The position numbers and the translations under genes were made by a program. Positions 8,906-17,049 of a stretch of DNA of 64,000 nt are shown here, piece by piece; position 1 is the first letter of the stretch; each line of letters begins with the position of its first letter. The notes under the pieces were generated by a model. It did no database searches. It had not been told where the DNA came from and saw nothing but the letters and a program-made list of their open reading frames with translations. Source of the stretch: Lentzea terrae. GTDB taxonomy: Bacteria; Actinomycetota; Actinomycetes; Mycobacteriales; Pseudonocardiaceae. The stretch is from assembly GCF_003265345.1 (NCBI RefSeq), contig NZ_QFWW01000003.1:1-64000 (forward strand). The letters are read 5' to 3'.

Positions 8906-9244
8906 GTGAAACGAGTGGTAAAGACCGCGATCGCCACCGCAATGATGTCGGTCGCCGTACTGGGGACCGTCGCCGCACCCGCGCAGGCCTGGGTCAACCC
9001 CGGCAAGCACACGCAGCACCCGTCCGAGGGTGGCACGTGGGAGTACGGCTTCTGGGACATCAAGCTGCGCTCCTACTACACGGTCAACAAGTGCCACGGC
9101 TCGACCGTGATCCGCTACATCGACGGGCGTGAGACCAGCCGTTCGCGCAGCGTCAACACCGCGGCCGGCCGCAAGTCGATCGCCGAGATCAGCACCGTCA
9201 ACTCGCCCGGACTCGAGGCGAAGTACTACTACCGCACCTGCTGA
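8906..9244 (+). CDS. Lactococcin 972-like bacteriocin precursor
   Basis: The 112-residue precursor has a Sec signal peptide ending about APAQA-W (residues 1-28). Its mature part contains EGGTWEYG, a central SYYTVNKCHGSTVI segment and a C-terminal aromatic EAKYYYRTC, the pattern of the lactococcin 972 family. Lactococcin 972 binds lipid II and blocks septum formation. The next two genes encode the typical partners: a polytopic immunity-like membrane protein and an ABC ATPase. Two Cys (HGSTVI-adjacent and near the end) could form a disulfide absent from the lactococcal founder. Perfect hairpins follow the gene. Confidence 0.85.
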   Translation: MKRVVKTAIATAMMSVAVLGTVAAPAQAWVNPGKHTQHPSEGGTWEYGFWDIKLRSYYTVNKCHGSTVIRYIDGRETSRSRSVNTAAGRKSIAEISTVNSPGLEAKYYYRTC

Positions 9245-9249
9245 TCGCC

Positions 9250-9280
9250 CACCGTCAGGTCCTGATCAAACCTGACGGTG
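9250..9280 (+). terminator. Hairpin downstream of bacteriocin gene
   Basis: A perfect 11-bp stem (CACCGTCAGGT with ACCTGACGGTG) and 9-nt loop begin six nt after the bacteriocin stop. There is no U-tract, which is common for actinobacterial terminators. It may end most transcripts or protect the 3' end, giving more bacteriocin than transporter message. Confidence 0.6.
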
Positions 9281-9293
9281 CGACGGAACATCG

Positions 9294-9329
9294 CTCACCC
9301 CAGGTGACACGTTGATCACCTGGGGTGAG
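9294..9329 (+). terminator. Second perfect hairpin or palindromic operator in bacteriocin cluster
   Basis: Perfect 14-nt arms (9294-9307 and 9316-9329; CTCACCCCAGGTGA) are separated by 8 nt. The hairpin lies 14 bp after the first one and 43 bp before the immunity gene start. It could be a tandem terminator/attenuator or, as DNA, an operator for a second promoter. The symmetry argues that it is functional. Confidence 0.5.
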
Positions 9330-9372
9330 TACCATCGGAGGTGGGGTCACTGCATCGGCTGGGGAGAGGGCT

Positions 9373-11349
9373 GTGCACAAACGTGTCGTAATGATTGTCG
9401 CAGGAGCGTTGTTCGGACTGCTCGCTCTGGTGGCAACCATTGTTACCGACATCCTCGACCGCGATTTTCCGCGAGCCCTCGGTGCGGAGACCAGAATTGG
9501 TGTGGACCTCAACAAGTCGCAGCTGTCCGACAACGAGGTCTTCCAGAAGCTCACCGAACTCGACGCCGGCCTGAATCTCGGCCTGGCCAAAATCGCGCCG
9601 GATCTCGCCGGCGACCGCGACCAACGGGTGTTCGCCACCCTCAACGACCGGAATCTGCCCGCCTCGTTCGGCTGGTTCAGCGGTGACGCCGCGGGCAAGG
9701 TGGTCGGCAGGGACCGCCTGGCCAACTCCCCACCCGACGGCACCTATCTCGTCACCGGCGACGACGGCCGGCTCGGCGAGCTCGAGGACGCGCTGGGGCA
9801 GGTGGGCGTGCGGGTGACCCGCACAGAGGCGTCGGTCGCCAGCAGCCTCGAGTTCGTCATGAAGGAAGGCAGCTTCGGCGCCGCGATCCTCGCCGCGTTC
9901 GCGCTGATCGCCGCGCTGGCGTTGTTCTGGCTGTCGATGAAGGCGCGCAGCCGGGCGCTGCGCGTGCTCGGCGGCTGCCCGACCACACGAATCCAGGCCC
10001 AGGACCTCGGCGGCTTCGCGGGCGGACTGCTGATCTCGGCGTCGGTGGTCACCGCGGTCGCGGCGGTCTACGTGGGCACCTCGCGCGGCTGGATGTACGT
10101 CAGCCCGTACCTCAAGTCGCTCATCGGTCTCGAGCTCGCGGTCATCGCCGTGTCGCTGCTCGCGGCGCTCGCGATGTCCGCCTCCGCGTGGCCCAGCGCG
10201 ACCATGCTCGCCACCCGGCAGCCAGCGGTGAAGAGCCTGCGCACCGCAGCCGTCGTCGTGCAGGCGCTGACGTTCCTGCTGGTGGTGTCCGCGGCCGGAC
10301 CCGCGTGGGCGGCGTACCAGAACTCGACTGCGGCGGCCGCCGAGACGGCGCAGTGGAAGCAGCTCGCGGACCAGGTCGCCATCACCTTCGGCATGAGCGA
10401 CGAGGAGATGACCTCGGTCGAGCCGAAGATCGGCAAGATGGTCCAGGACGCCGAGTCGCGGGGCGAGGCCGCGTTCTCCTACACCTTCTCGGAGTCCACG
10501 TTCCAGTCGGACTTCGGCCAGTACTCCGCGGTGGCGTTCGTGAACCAGCGCTGGCTGGACCTGATGACCGGTTCCGCGCCGCCGCAGTCGCTCTCGCCCG
10601 TTCCGTCCGATCGCGTGCGGGACATGCTGCGCACCAGCGGTCTGGACGAACAGCTGGCGATCATGGCCCGCCCCGAGGAGTCCGGCGGGAAGCCGTCCTC
10701 GACGTTCAAGTACCTGCAGCCCGCCGAGGGGTTCAAGCTGCCGGTGTCCGAGGGCGGCAGCGGCCAGAGCCTCAAGTTCCTGGACGACGTGCTGGTCGCG
10801 GTCGTGCCGTCCGCGCACGACGCGTTCAACGACAGCAACCTGACCTCCATGATGTCGACCGCCAACGTCGTGTTCACCGGCACGGCGAAGACGCAGGAGC
10901 TGCTCGAGCGCGCAAGCCTTTCCACGCAGGCGTTGCGCGGCGCGGGGTTCAAGGGCGAGCTCGGTGTCGTCTACATCGCCGAGGAGGGAATCCTGCGCGC
11001 ACAGTTCACCGCGTACGTGGTGTGGCTGATGAACCTCGCGCTGATCGCCCTGTTCGTCGCCTTCGCGGTCGCCGCCGTGGTCAGCGCGCTGATCACCTCG
11101 CTGTTGCAGGCGAAGCGCGACTTCCCGCTGCGGCTGTCCGGCCGTTCGTGGGCGGGGATCCTGCAAAGCCGGGTGTCGAGGGAGCTCGTCGCCGGCGTGG
11201 TGCTCGTAGCTGCTGTCCTGCTGTTCCAAGGGCTCGGCTCGACCGGCCCGGTGCTGGTGGCCGCGGTGTTCGGCTTCGTCGTCGTCCCGTTGAGCCACCT
11301 GAGTACCGCGCGCTGGTGTTTCGCCGGCGTCGGCAAGCGTCGAATCTGA
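9373..11349 (+). CDS. Bacteriocin-associated integral membrane (immunity/transport) protein
   Basis: The 658-residue protein has an N-terminal membrane helix, a large extracytoplasmic loop, three or four helices near residues 165-310, another large loop and a helix group at the C-terminus. This is the seven-helix layout of the lactococcin 972-associated immunity family (bact_immun_7tm, DUF1430), which resembles an MacB/FtsX-like permease. The GTG at 9373 follows GGGGAGAGGG; an in-frame GTG at 9325 lies inside the hairpin arm and is disfavoured. It probably forms a complex with the ATPase encoded next and gives self-protection or export. Confidence 0.8.
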   Translation: MHKRVVMIVAGALFGLLALVATIVTDILDRDFPRALGAETRIGVDLNKSQLSDNEVFQKLTELDAGLNLGLAKIAPDLAGDRDQRVFATLNDRNLPASFGWFSGDAAGKVVGRDRLANSPPDGTYLVTGDDGRLGELEDALGQVGVRVTRTEASVASSLEFVMKEGSFGAAILAAFALIAALALFWLSMKARSRALRVLGGCPTTRIQAQDLGGFAGGLLISASVVTAVAAVYVGTSRGWMYVSPYLKSLIGLELAVIAVSLLAALAMSASAWPSATMLATRQPAVKSLRTAAVVVQALTFLLVVSAAGPAWAAYQNSTAAAAETAQWKQLADQVAITFGMSDEEMTSVEPKIGKMVQDAESRGEAAFSYTFSESTFQSDFGQYSAVAFVNQRWLDLMTGSAPPQSLSPVPSDRVRDMLRTSGLDEQLAIMARPEESGGKPSSTFKYLQPAEGFKLPVSEGGSGQSLKFLDDVLVAVVPSAHDAFNDSNLTSMMSTANVVFTGTAKTQELLERASLSTQALRGAGFKGELGVVYIAEEGILRAQFTAYVVWLMNLALIALFVAFAVAAVVSALITSLLQAKRDFPLRLSGRSWAGILQSRVSRELVAGVVLVAAVLLFQGLGSTGPVLVAAVFGFVVVPLSHLSTARWCFAGVGKRRI

Positions 11350-11363
11350 TCGGAGTTGGGGAG

Positions 11364-12041
11364 ATGCTGATCGAGGCCGAAGGCCTTTCCGTGGAGATCG
11401 GCGGACGGCCGGTGCTCACCAAGGAGTCCGTGCGCTGCGAACCGGGCACGATGACCGCGCTGGTCGGTCCCAGCGGATCGGGCAAGACCACGCTGTTGCA
11501 CAGCCTGGGCCTGCTGCTCCCGGTCGACCGGGGCCGCGTCCTGATCGACGGCGCCGACGCGACCGCGTACGGCTCGTCGGCCCGGCGGAAGTTCTGGCGC
11601 GACCACGCCGCGTTCGTCCTGCAGGACTACGGGATCATGGACGAGGAGTCCGTGGCCTTCAACGTCACGATGGAGTCGAGCGTCCTGCGCAAGCGCGCGA
11701 CAGGCGACCACCAGCGCCTCGCCCAGGTGCTGGAACAGATGGGCCTGGCCGGGCGCCAGGACGAAGCCGCCAGCCACCTCAGCGGCGGCGAGAAGCAGCG
11801 CCTCGCACTGGCCAGGGCCGTGTACAAGCGAGCCACCGTCCTGTTCGTGGACGAGCCCACCGCCTCGCTCGACGCCACCAACCGGCAGATGGTCATCGAC
11901 CTGCTCGCGGACTTCGCCGCGAAGGGCTGCACGGTCATCGTGTCCACGCACGACCCCGAGATGATCAACGCGTGCGGCCACCGGCACAAGATCGGCTCCA
12001 GCGCACCAGCCCCGCGACTCGTAGACCAACCATCGCACTAG
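11364..12041 (+). CDS. ABC transporter ATP-binding protein of lactococcin 972-like cluster
   Basis: The 225-residue ATPase has Walker A GPSGSGKTT, a Q-loop (LQDYG), the signature LSGGEKQRLALARA, Walker B VLFVDEPTA and the switch His in STHD. It is close to the LolD/MacB class and to the lactococcin 972 ABC subfamily. The ATG at 11364 has a strong GGAGTTGGGGAG site and lies 14 bp after the membrane protein stop. It should energise the preceding permease-like protein for bacteriocin immunity or extrusion. Confidence 0.9.
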   Translation: MLIEAEGLSVEIGGRPVLTKESVRCEPGTMTALVGPSGSGKTTLLHSLGLLLPVDRGRVLIDGADATAYGSSARRKFWRDHAAFVLQDYGIMDEESVAFNVTMESSVLRKRATGDHQRLAQVLEQMGLAGRQDEAASHLSGGEKQRLALARAVYKRATVLFVDEPTASLDATNRQMVIDLLADFAAKGCTVIVSTHDPEMINACGHRHKIGSSAPAPRLVDQPSH

Positions 12042-12051
12042 AAGGATCACC

Positions 12052-12405
12052 ATGAAGCTGGCTCCCAAGATCGCCATCGGCGTAGTAGTGCTGGCGCTGC
12101 TGAGCGTGGGCGCACTGTGGTTCACCGGCGTGCTCGGCGGCGGTGGCGACACACACCCGCCGTGCGACCAACTGCCGACCGAGGCGGAGGCCTCCTCAGG
12201 CCTCGCCAAGAACCAGGCACTGGCCGACGAGATCAAGAAGCTCGGCAAGAGCACCGCGGTCAAGGTGGGCAAACCGTGCCCGGCGGGCCAGGACCGCGCC
12301 CTGATCGAGGTGACCTACGACTCGAGCTCGGAACGCGACGCGATCAGCAACCTGCTCGGCAACCGCGACGGCTTCGGCGTCCCAGTGCACCTCGTGCAGA
12401 GCTGA
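12052..12405 (+). CDS. Small membrane-anchored protein of bacteriocin operon
   Basis: This 117-residue protein has one N-terminal membrane helix (residues 7-28) and a soluble extracytoplasmic domain with two Cys (CDQLPT and KPCPAG). It starts 10 bp after the ATPase gene with an AAGGA site, so it belongs to the same operon. I do not recognise a family. An accessory immunity or lipid II-shielding protein is conceivable from context alone. Confidence 0.65.
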   Translation: MKLAPKIAIGVVVLALLSVGALWFTGVLGGGGDTHPPCDQLPTEAEASSGLAKNQALADEIKKLGKSTAVKVGKPCPAGQDRALIEVTYDSSSERDAISNLLGNRDGFGVPVHLVQS

Positions 12406-12449
12406 CCCGCTCCCGGCGAGCCCAGTCCGTTCGTGCCACCATTCCTGCC

Positions 12450-13016
12450 ATGACTCGAACCGTGTGCCTGGCGCAGAACCCCGACGCGGACGCGCTGCTC
12501 GCCTCCGACCGGTTCGCACTGCTGCTCGGCATGCTGCTCGACCAGCAGATTCCGATGGAGAAGGCGTTCTCCGGCCCCAAGGTGCTCGCCGACCGCATGG
12601 GTGGCCTGGACGTGCACCGCATCGCGGAGGCCGACCCGGAGGAGTTCGCCACGATCATGGCCACCCCGCCCGCCGTGCACCGCTTCCCCGGCAGCATGGC
12701 CAAGCGGGTGCAGGCGTTGTCGCAGTTCGTCGTCGAGCAGTACGACGGCGACGTCACCAGGATCTGGGCCGACGGGGACGGGGCCGCGGTGTTCAAGCGG
12801 CTCAAGGCGTTGCCCGGGTTCGGGGATCAGAAGGCCAAGATCTTCCTGGCCCTTTTGGGCAAACAGTTCGACGTCACGCCGGACGGGTGGCGCGCCGCTG
12901 CCGGGCACTACGGGGACGAAGGAAGCCGACGTAGCGTTGCCGACGTGACCGATCAGAAGTCGTTGCTCGAGGTGCGCGACTTCAAGAAGGCCGCCAAGGC
13001 AGCGGCGAAGAAGTAG
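12450..13016 (+). CDS. HhH-GPD family base excision DNA repair protein
   Basis: This 188-residue protein matches the actinobacterial HhH-GPD family. It has an N-terminal LLLGMLLDQQIPMEKAFSGP segment and a helix-hairpin-helix with the glycine-rich LKALPGFGDQKAKIF. The usual catalytic Lys/Asp arrangement of Nth/AlkA glycosylases is not obvious, so activity is uncertain. A Lys-rich tail (KKAAKAAAKK) may help DNA binding. The gene appears to stand alone between the bacteriocin operon and the secreted protein gene. Confidence 0.85.
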   Translation: MTRTVCLAQNPDADALLASDRFALLLGMLLDQQIPMEKAFSGPKVLADRMGGLDVHRIAEADPEEFATIMATPPAVHRFPGSMAKRVQALSQFVVEQYDGDVTRIWADGDGAAVFKRLKALPGFGDQKAKIFLALLGKQFDVTPDGWRAAAGHYGDEGSRRSVADVTDQKSLLEVRDFKKAAKAAAKK

Positions 13017-13100
13017 CGCAGCTCGGCCAACGTCTGGTCCACTGGACGTACGCCGCCAGCCCCAGCGAGGTTCTCCTCTCGCCGGAGAAGGGCGGTTGCG

Positions 13101-14027
13101 TTGCGCATCAAGGCGATTGGCGTGTTCTCGGTGCTCGTGCTCGGGATGACGGCCAGTTCTGCGGAAGCTGCCACGACGTGGCCGGGCAGTTCCACCACCA
13201 GGACCGCGGACGGCACGAACGTGTTCGGGACGAACCTCAGCGGGCTGTCCTTCGAGAGCGCGAACGTGTTGTGGGCGGTGAAGAACGGGCCCTCGACGCT
13301 CTACCGGCTGGTGCCCAGCGGCAGCAGCTGGAAGGTGGACCAGAAGAGGTCGCTCAACTTCGCGGACGGGCAGGGCGATCCCGACGCCGAGGGTGTCGCC
13401 CACACGCCGGACGGGCTTTTCGTCGCCGTTGAGCGGGACAACGACGACAGTGGCGTGAGCAGGCCGATGATTCTCAAGTACGGCGCCGGCAGCAACGCCA
13501 CCGCGGAGTGGGACCTGCCGGGAATGCCCGAGGTCGACCCCAACGACGGGCCCGAGGCCATCTCGTGGGTGCCCGACTCGTATCTCACGCGGAACGGCTT
13601 CAAGGACAGCAGCGGCAGGACGTACAGCCCGGCGGACCATCCCGGTCACGGCAGCGGGTTGTTCTTCGTCGGGCTGGAGGCGACCGGTGAGGTGTACGTG
13701 TACGCCTTGCAGGGTCAACAAGCCGTGCTGCTGAACAAGTTCGCGAGCGGGCATCCGCAGGTCATGGACCTGGAGTTCGACGGCAGCAAGCTGTGGGCGA
13801 TCTGCGACAACAACTGCAGCGGGCGGACTACGACCCTGGCAATCAGCAGCGGGAACTTCAAGGTCACGGCCACGTACAACCGGCCGTCCGGGCTGCCGAA
13901 CGTGAACCTGGAAGGGTTCGCGATCTCGCCCAGCTGCGTCAGCGGCAAGAAGGTCGTGCTGTGGGCGGACGATGACAACACCGGCAGCCACGCGTTGCGC
14001 AGCGGCACCCTGAACTGCACGGGCTAA
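13101..14027 (+). CDS. Secreted beta-propeller-like protein
   Basis: The 308-residue protein has a Sec signal peptide (residues 1-23, ending AEA) and repeated strands of propeller type (GLSFESANVLWAVKN, DPDAEGVAHTPDGLFVAVER, MDLEFDGSKLWAICDN). Together these resemble phytase-like or SdiA-regulated extracellular propellers. DPDAEGVA and ERDN acidic clusters could bind calcium. The start is a TTG at 13101 after GGAGAAGGG. Its substrate, if any, is not evident. The short palindrome GTCCACTGGAC lies upstream near 13033. Confidence 0.65.
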   Translation: MRIKAIGVFSVLVLGMTASSAEAATTWPGSSTTRTADGTNVFGTNLSGLSFESANVLWAVKNGPSTLYRLVPSGSSWKVDQKRSLNFADGQGDPDAEGVAHTPDGLFVAVERDNDDSGVSRPMILKYGAGSNATAEWDLPGMPEVDPNDGPEAISWVPDSYLTRNGFKDSSGRTYSPADHPGHGSGLFFVGLEATGEVYVYALQGQQAVLLNKFASGHPQVMDLEFDGSKLWAICDNNCSGRTTTLAISSGNFKVTATYNRPSGLPNVNLEGFAISPSCVSGKKVVLWADDDNTGSHALRSGTLNCTG

Positions 14028-14065
14028 CCAGGGAATTGTCGGGGTGCGGAGCTAGGCTGCCGCGC

Positions 14066-15436
14066 GTGACCGCACCCCGCATTCCTGGCCTGTCCGACCT
14101 GAGACCGTTGGGCGCGGGCGGTTTCGCCACCGTCTACCGCGCCCACCAGGCCCAGCTCGGCCGCGACGTCGCGGTCAAGATCGACAACCGGGTGCTCGTC
14201 GACGAGCGCGACAAAAGACGATTTTTGCGAGAAGCGCATGCGGCGGCCCGGTTGTCCGGGCATCCGCACGTGGTCGGGGTGCACGACGCGCACATCACCG
14301 CCCAGGGCACGCCGTACATGGTCATGGAGCTGTGCACGGGCGGGTCGCTGGCAGACCAGCTGGACCAGGGCGGGCCGTTACCCCACGAGCAGGTTCGCGA
14401 CCTCGGGGTCAAGCTCGCGGACGCGTTGGCCGCGGCGCACCAGGAAGGCGTGCTGCACCGGGACATCAAGCCCGGCAACATCCTCGTCGACCGCTACGGC
14501 ACACCGAAGCTCGCCGACTTCGGGCTCGCGGCGCTGCTCGACGCGCAGGGCGGCAGCACGGTCACGCGGGACGCCCTGAGTCCCAGCTACGCGCCGCCGG
14601 AAGCGTTCGCGATGGCCGAACCCACGCCGCAGGCCGACGTCTACTCGCTCGCCGCGACGCTCTACACGTTGCTCGCCGGCAAGCCGCCGCGCCCGGTGCC
14701 GTGGCCGATCACGTCGTTCGACCAGCTCGGCGAGATCCTGCGCAGGCCCATCACGGCGGTCAACGGGGTGCCGGCGGGCCTGCACGACACGCTGGCGCGG
14801 GCGCTGCACCCCGACGCCAACCTGCGCACGCCGAGCGCCGCGCAATTCCGCGACGAGCTGCTCGACCCGATGCGGCAACCCACCGTGCCGGTCACACCCC
14901 CGCCCAAGCGAAAGACATGGCCATTGGTCGCTGCCGCAGCCACGGTCGTCGCGATCGGTGCCGGTGTGCTCGCGTGGAACCTCCTCGACAACAAAAAAGC
15001 AGATGCCCAGGGCCCTGGGCCGGCGACGACGCAACAGGGCGGTGCCGAGGACATCCCGCCGTTCCTCAAGAAGTGCGACGCAGGGTTCTGCATCGACAAG
15101 TCGACCTGCTACCGCGGGATCAACAGCATCGGCGGCATGGCGTCCACCGCGCGCAAGGTCGGCAGCTGCGCGGACGAGCACTACTGGGAGGCGTTCGGCG
15201 GAGGCTGGCTCTCCGGCGACATCCCCGCGGTCGACTCCGACGAACTGCTGGCGTCCGCCGAGGTGAAGGACGTGTGCACGCCCGCGTTGATGAAGGCCAA
15301 CACACGCGCGACCGTCGACACCACCGGATGGGAGATGACCGCGCTCGGGTTCAAGGACGGCACCCGCAACTACTTCCTCTGCCTCGGCGCCGAACCTGGG
15401 GCGGGCGAGGTCGTGACCAGCGCCTTCGGCAGTTGA
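14066..15436 (+). CDS. Transmembrane Ser/Thr protein kinase with Cys-containing sensor domain
   Basis: The 456-residue protein has a kinase domain at residues 8-265 (Lys38, catalytic HRDIKPGN with Asp133, DFG at 151-153), a membrane helix at about 285-307 and a 145-residue extracytoplasmic domain. That domain has Cys pairs (CDAGFC, STCYRG, GSCADEHYWEAF) and resembles the septum-formation family signature C-x-x-x-H-x-x-E. The APE triplet of the activation segment is PPE, typical of some bacterial kinases. The GTG start is at 14066. An ABC exporter operon follows 37 bp downstream and might be a target or simply a neighbour. Confidence 0.92.
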   Translation: MTAPRIPGLSDLRPLGAGGFATVYRAHQAQLGRDVAVKIDNRVLVDERDKRRFLREAHAAARLSGHPHVVGVHDAHITAQGTPYMVMELCTGGSLADQLDQGGPLPHEQVRDLGVKLADALAAAHQEGVLHRDIKPGNILVDRYGTPKLADFGLAALLDAQGGSTVTRDALSPSYAPPEAFAMAEPTPQADVYSLAATLYTLLAGKPPRPVPWPITSFDQLGEILRRPITAVNGVPAGLHDTLARALHPDANLRTPSAAQFRDELLDPMRQPTVPVTPPPKRKTWPLVAAAATVVAIGAGVLAWNLLDNKKADAQGPGPATTQQGGAEDIPPFLKKCDAGFCIDKSTCYRGINSIGGMASTARKVGSCADEHYWEAFGGGWLSGDIPAVDSDELLASAEVKDVCTPALMKANTRATVDTTGWEMTALGFKDGTRNYFLCLGAEPGAGEVVTSAFGS

Positions 15437-15473
15437 ACAAATCCACTTGCGACGGTCACTAACGTAGACCGAC

Positions 15474-16259
15474 GTGCGTGTCCACGCCGATTTGATCATC
15501 TCTGGTTTTCGAAGGTACTCGACCTACCGACAAGCGATGCTGGCCGGAATGACCACGAACGTGGTCTTCGGCCTGTTGCGCCTCGCCATCCTCTCCGCCG
15601 CGCTCACGGCGGCGAACGGCGAGATCGCGGACTACGACATCGCTGCCACCAACACGTACGTCTGGATCGGGCAGGGGCTGCTCGGGTTCGTCCTTTTGTG
15701 GGGGAACAACGAGCTCGCCGAGCGCGTGCGATCCGGTGACGTCGTCGTAGATCTCTACCGGCCATGGCACCTGCAGGGCGCGTTGCTCGCGCAGGACATC
15801 GGCCGTGGCGGCTACGCGTTCCTGACGAGGCTCGCGCCGCCGGCGGTGTTCGGCATGCTGCTGTTCCCGTTCCAGTTCCCGGAGAACCCGGTCCGGTGGC
15901 CGCTGTTCCTGCTCAGCGCCACGATCGCGCTGGTGATCAGCTTCGGGGTGCGGTTCCTGGTCGAGATCAGCGCGTTCTGGCTGCTCGACAACCGCGGCCT
16001 GTACGGGTTCTGGAACGTCTCCTCCGGGCTGCTGTGCGGGTTGACCGTGCCCATCTCGTTCTTCCCGGAGTGGGCGCGGGACGCGTTGTGGATGTCGCCG
16101 TTCCCCGCGTTGCTGCAGGCGCCGATCGACGTGTTCCTCGGCCACGGCAACGTCGGGAAACTCCTGCTGTACCAGGTGTTCTGGGCAGCGGTGATCCTCG
16201 CGATCGGCCACTTCGCGCTGCAGCGAGCGGTGCGCAAGGTGGTGGTGCAGGGTGGCTGA
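15474..16259 (+). CDS. ABC-2 type transporter permease, subunit 1
   Basis: The 261-residue protein has six membrane helices of the ABC-2/DUF990 type (COG4587-like), including the short conserved loop DLYRPWHLQG. The GTG start is at 15474. It overlaps the second permease gene by 8 nt and forms a three-gene operon with the ATPase at 17046. Such systems export lipids, antibiotics or polymers; the substrate is unknown. Confidence 0.88.
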   Translation: MRVHADLIISGFRRYSTYRQAMLAGMTTNVVFGLLRLAILSAALTAANGEIADYDIAATNTYVWIGQGLLGFVLLWGNNELAERVRSGDVVVDLYRPWHLQGALLAQDIGRGGYAFLTRLAPPAVFGMLLFPFQFPENPVRWPLFLLSATIALVISFGVRFLVEISAFWLLDNRGLYGFWNVSSGLLCGLTVPISFFPEWARDALWMSPFPALLQAPIDVFLGHGNVGKLLLYQVFWAAVILAIGHFALQRAVRKVVVQGG

Positions 16260-17049
16260 GTTCATCTACCCCAAGCTGATCGGCGCGAAGCTGCGCAGCC
16301 AGCTGGCCTACCGCACCTCGTTCGCGGTGGACTTCGTCTCGCAGGTGCTGGCGCAGTGTTACGAGCTGATCGTCATCCTGGTGCTGTTCAGCCAGATCAA
16401 CGCGCTGGGCGGCTTCACCAGGGACGAGGTGCTGCTGATGTACGCGTTCGCCGGTGCGGCGTTCGGCGTCGCGGACCTCTTCGCCGGGCAGCTCGACAAC
16501 CTGCCGACCTACATTCGCACGGGCAGCTTCGACGTGCTGCTGATGCGGCCGCTCGGCACGTTGCCGCAGATCATGTGCTCCGACATCCGGCTCAGAAGGA
16601 TCGGGCGCATCACCGGCGCGATCGCCGTGATGATCTACGCGCTGACGCACGTCGCAATCGACTGGACACCGGCGAAGGTCGTGCTGACCGTCCTGACACC
16701 GGTGGCGGGAGCGGTCATCTACAGCGCGGTCTGGGTGGTCGCCTGCTCGATCTGCTTCTGGATCGTCGAGGGGCGCGAGTTCGCGAACGCGGTCACCTAC
16801 GGCAGCAACGCCTTCACGTCGTACCCGATCAACGTCTACTCCCGGCCGCTGCGCTGGGCGATGGCGTACGTCGTGCCGGGTGCGTTCGTCGCGTACTACC
16901 CGAGCCTCGCGCTGCTCGGGAAAGCAGATCCGCTCGGCCTGCCTGGCTGGGTCGGCTGGACATCACCGCTCGTCGCCGCACTGGCCGCCACCGCGGCCGG
17001 GCTCGTGTGGCGCTTCGCGGTCAGGCACTACCGGGGAACGGGATCATGA
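16252..17049 (+). CDS. ABC-2 type transporter permease, subunit 2
   Basis: The 265-residue protein has six membrane helices and resembles COG3694 permeases. Its loop SFDVLLMRPLGTLPQI is the counterpart of the DLYRPWH loop in its partner, probably the coupling helix that contacts the ATPase. The gene overlaps the upstream permease by 8 nt and the downstream ATPase by 4 nt (ATGA), so the three subunits are translationally coupled. Confidence 0.88.
   Translation: MAEFIYPKLIGAKLRSQLAYRTSFAVDFVSQVLAQCYELIVILVLFSQINALGGFTRDEVLLMYAFAGAAFGVADLFAGQLDNLPTYIRTGSFDVLLMRPLGTLPQIMCSDIRLRRIGRITGAIAVMIYALTHVAIDWTPAKVVLTVLTPVAGAVIYSAVWVVACSICFWIVEGREFANAVTYGSNAFTSYPINVYSRPLRWAMAYVVPGAFVAYYPSLALLGKADPLGLPGWVGWTSPLVAALAATAAGLVWRFAVRHYRGTGS

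Noticed and set aside
9325-9372. GTG at 9325 as start of the bacteriocin-associated membrane protein
   Set aside because: It lies inside the arm of a perfect hairpin and lacks a ribosome site. GTG 9373 is preceded by GGGGAGAGGG and begins the membrane helix properly.
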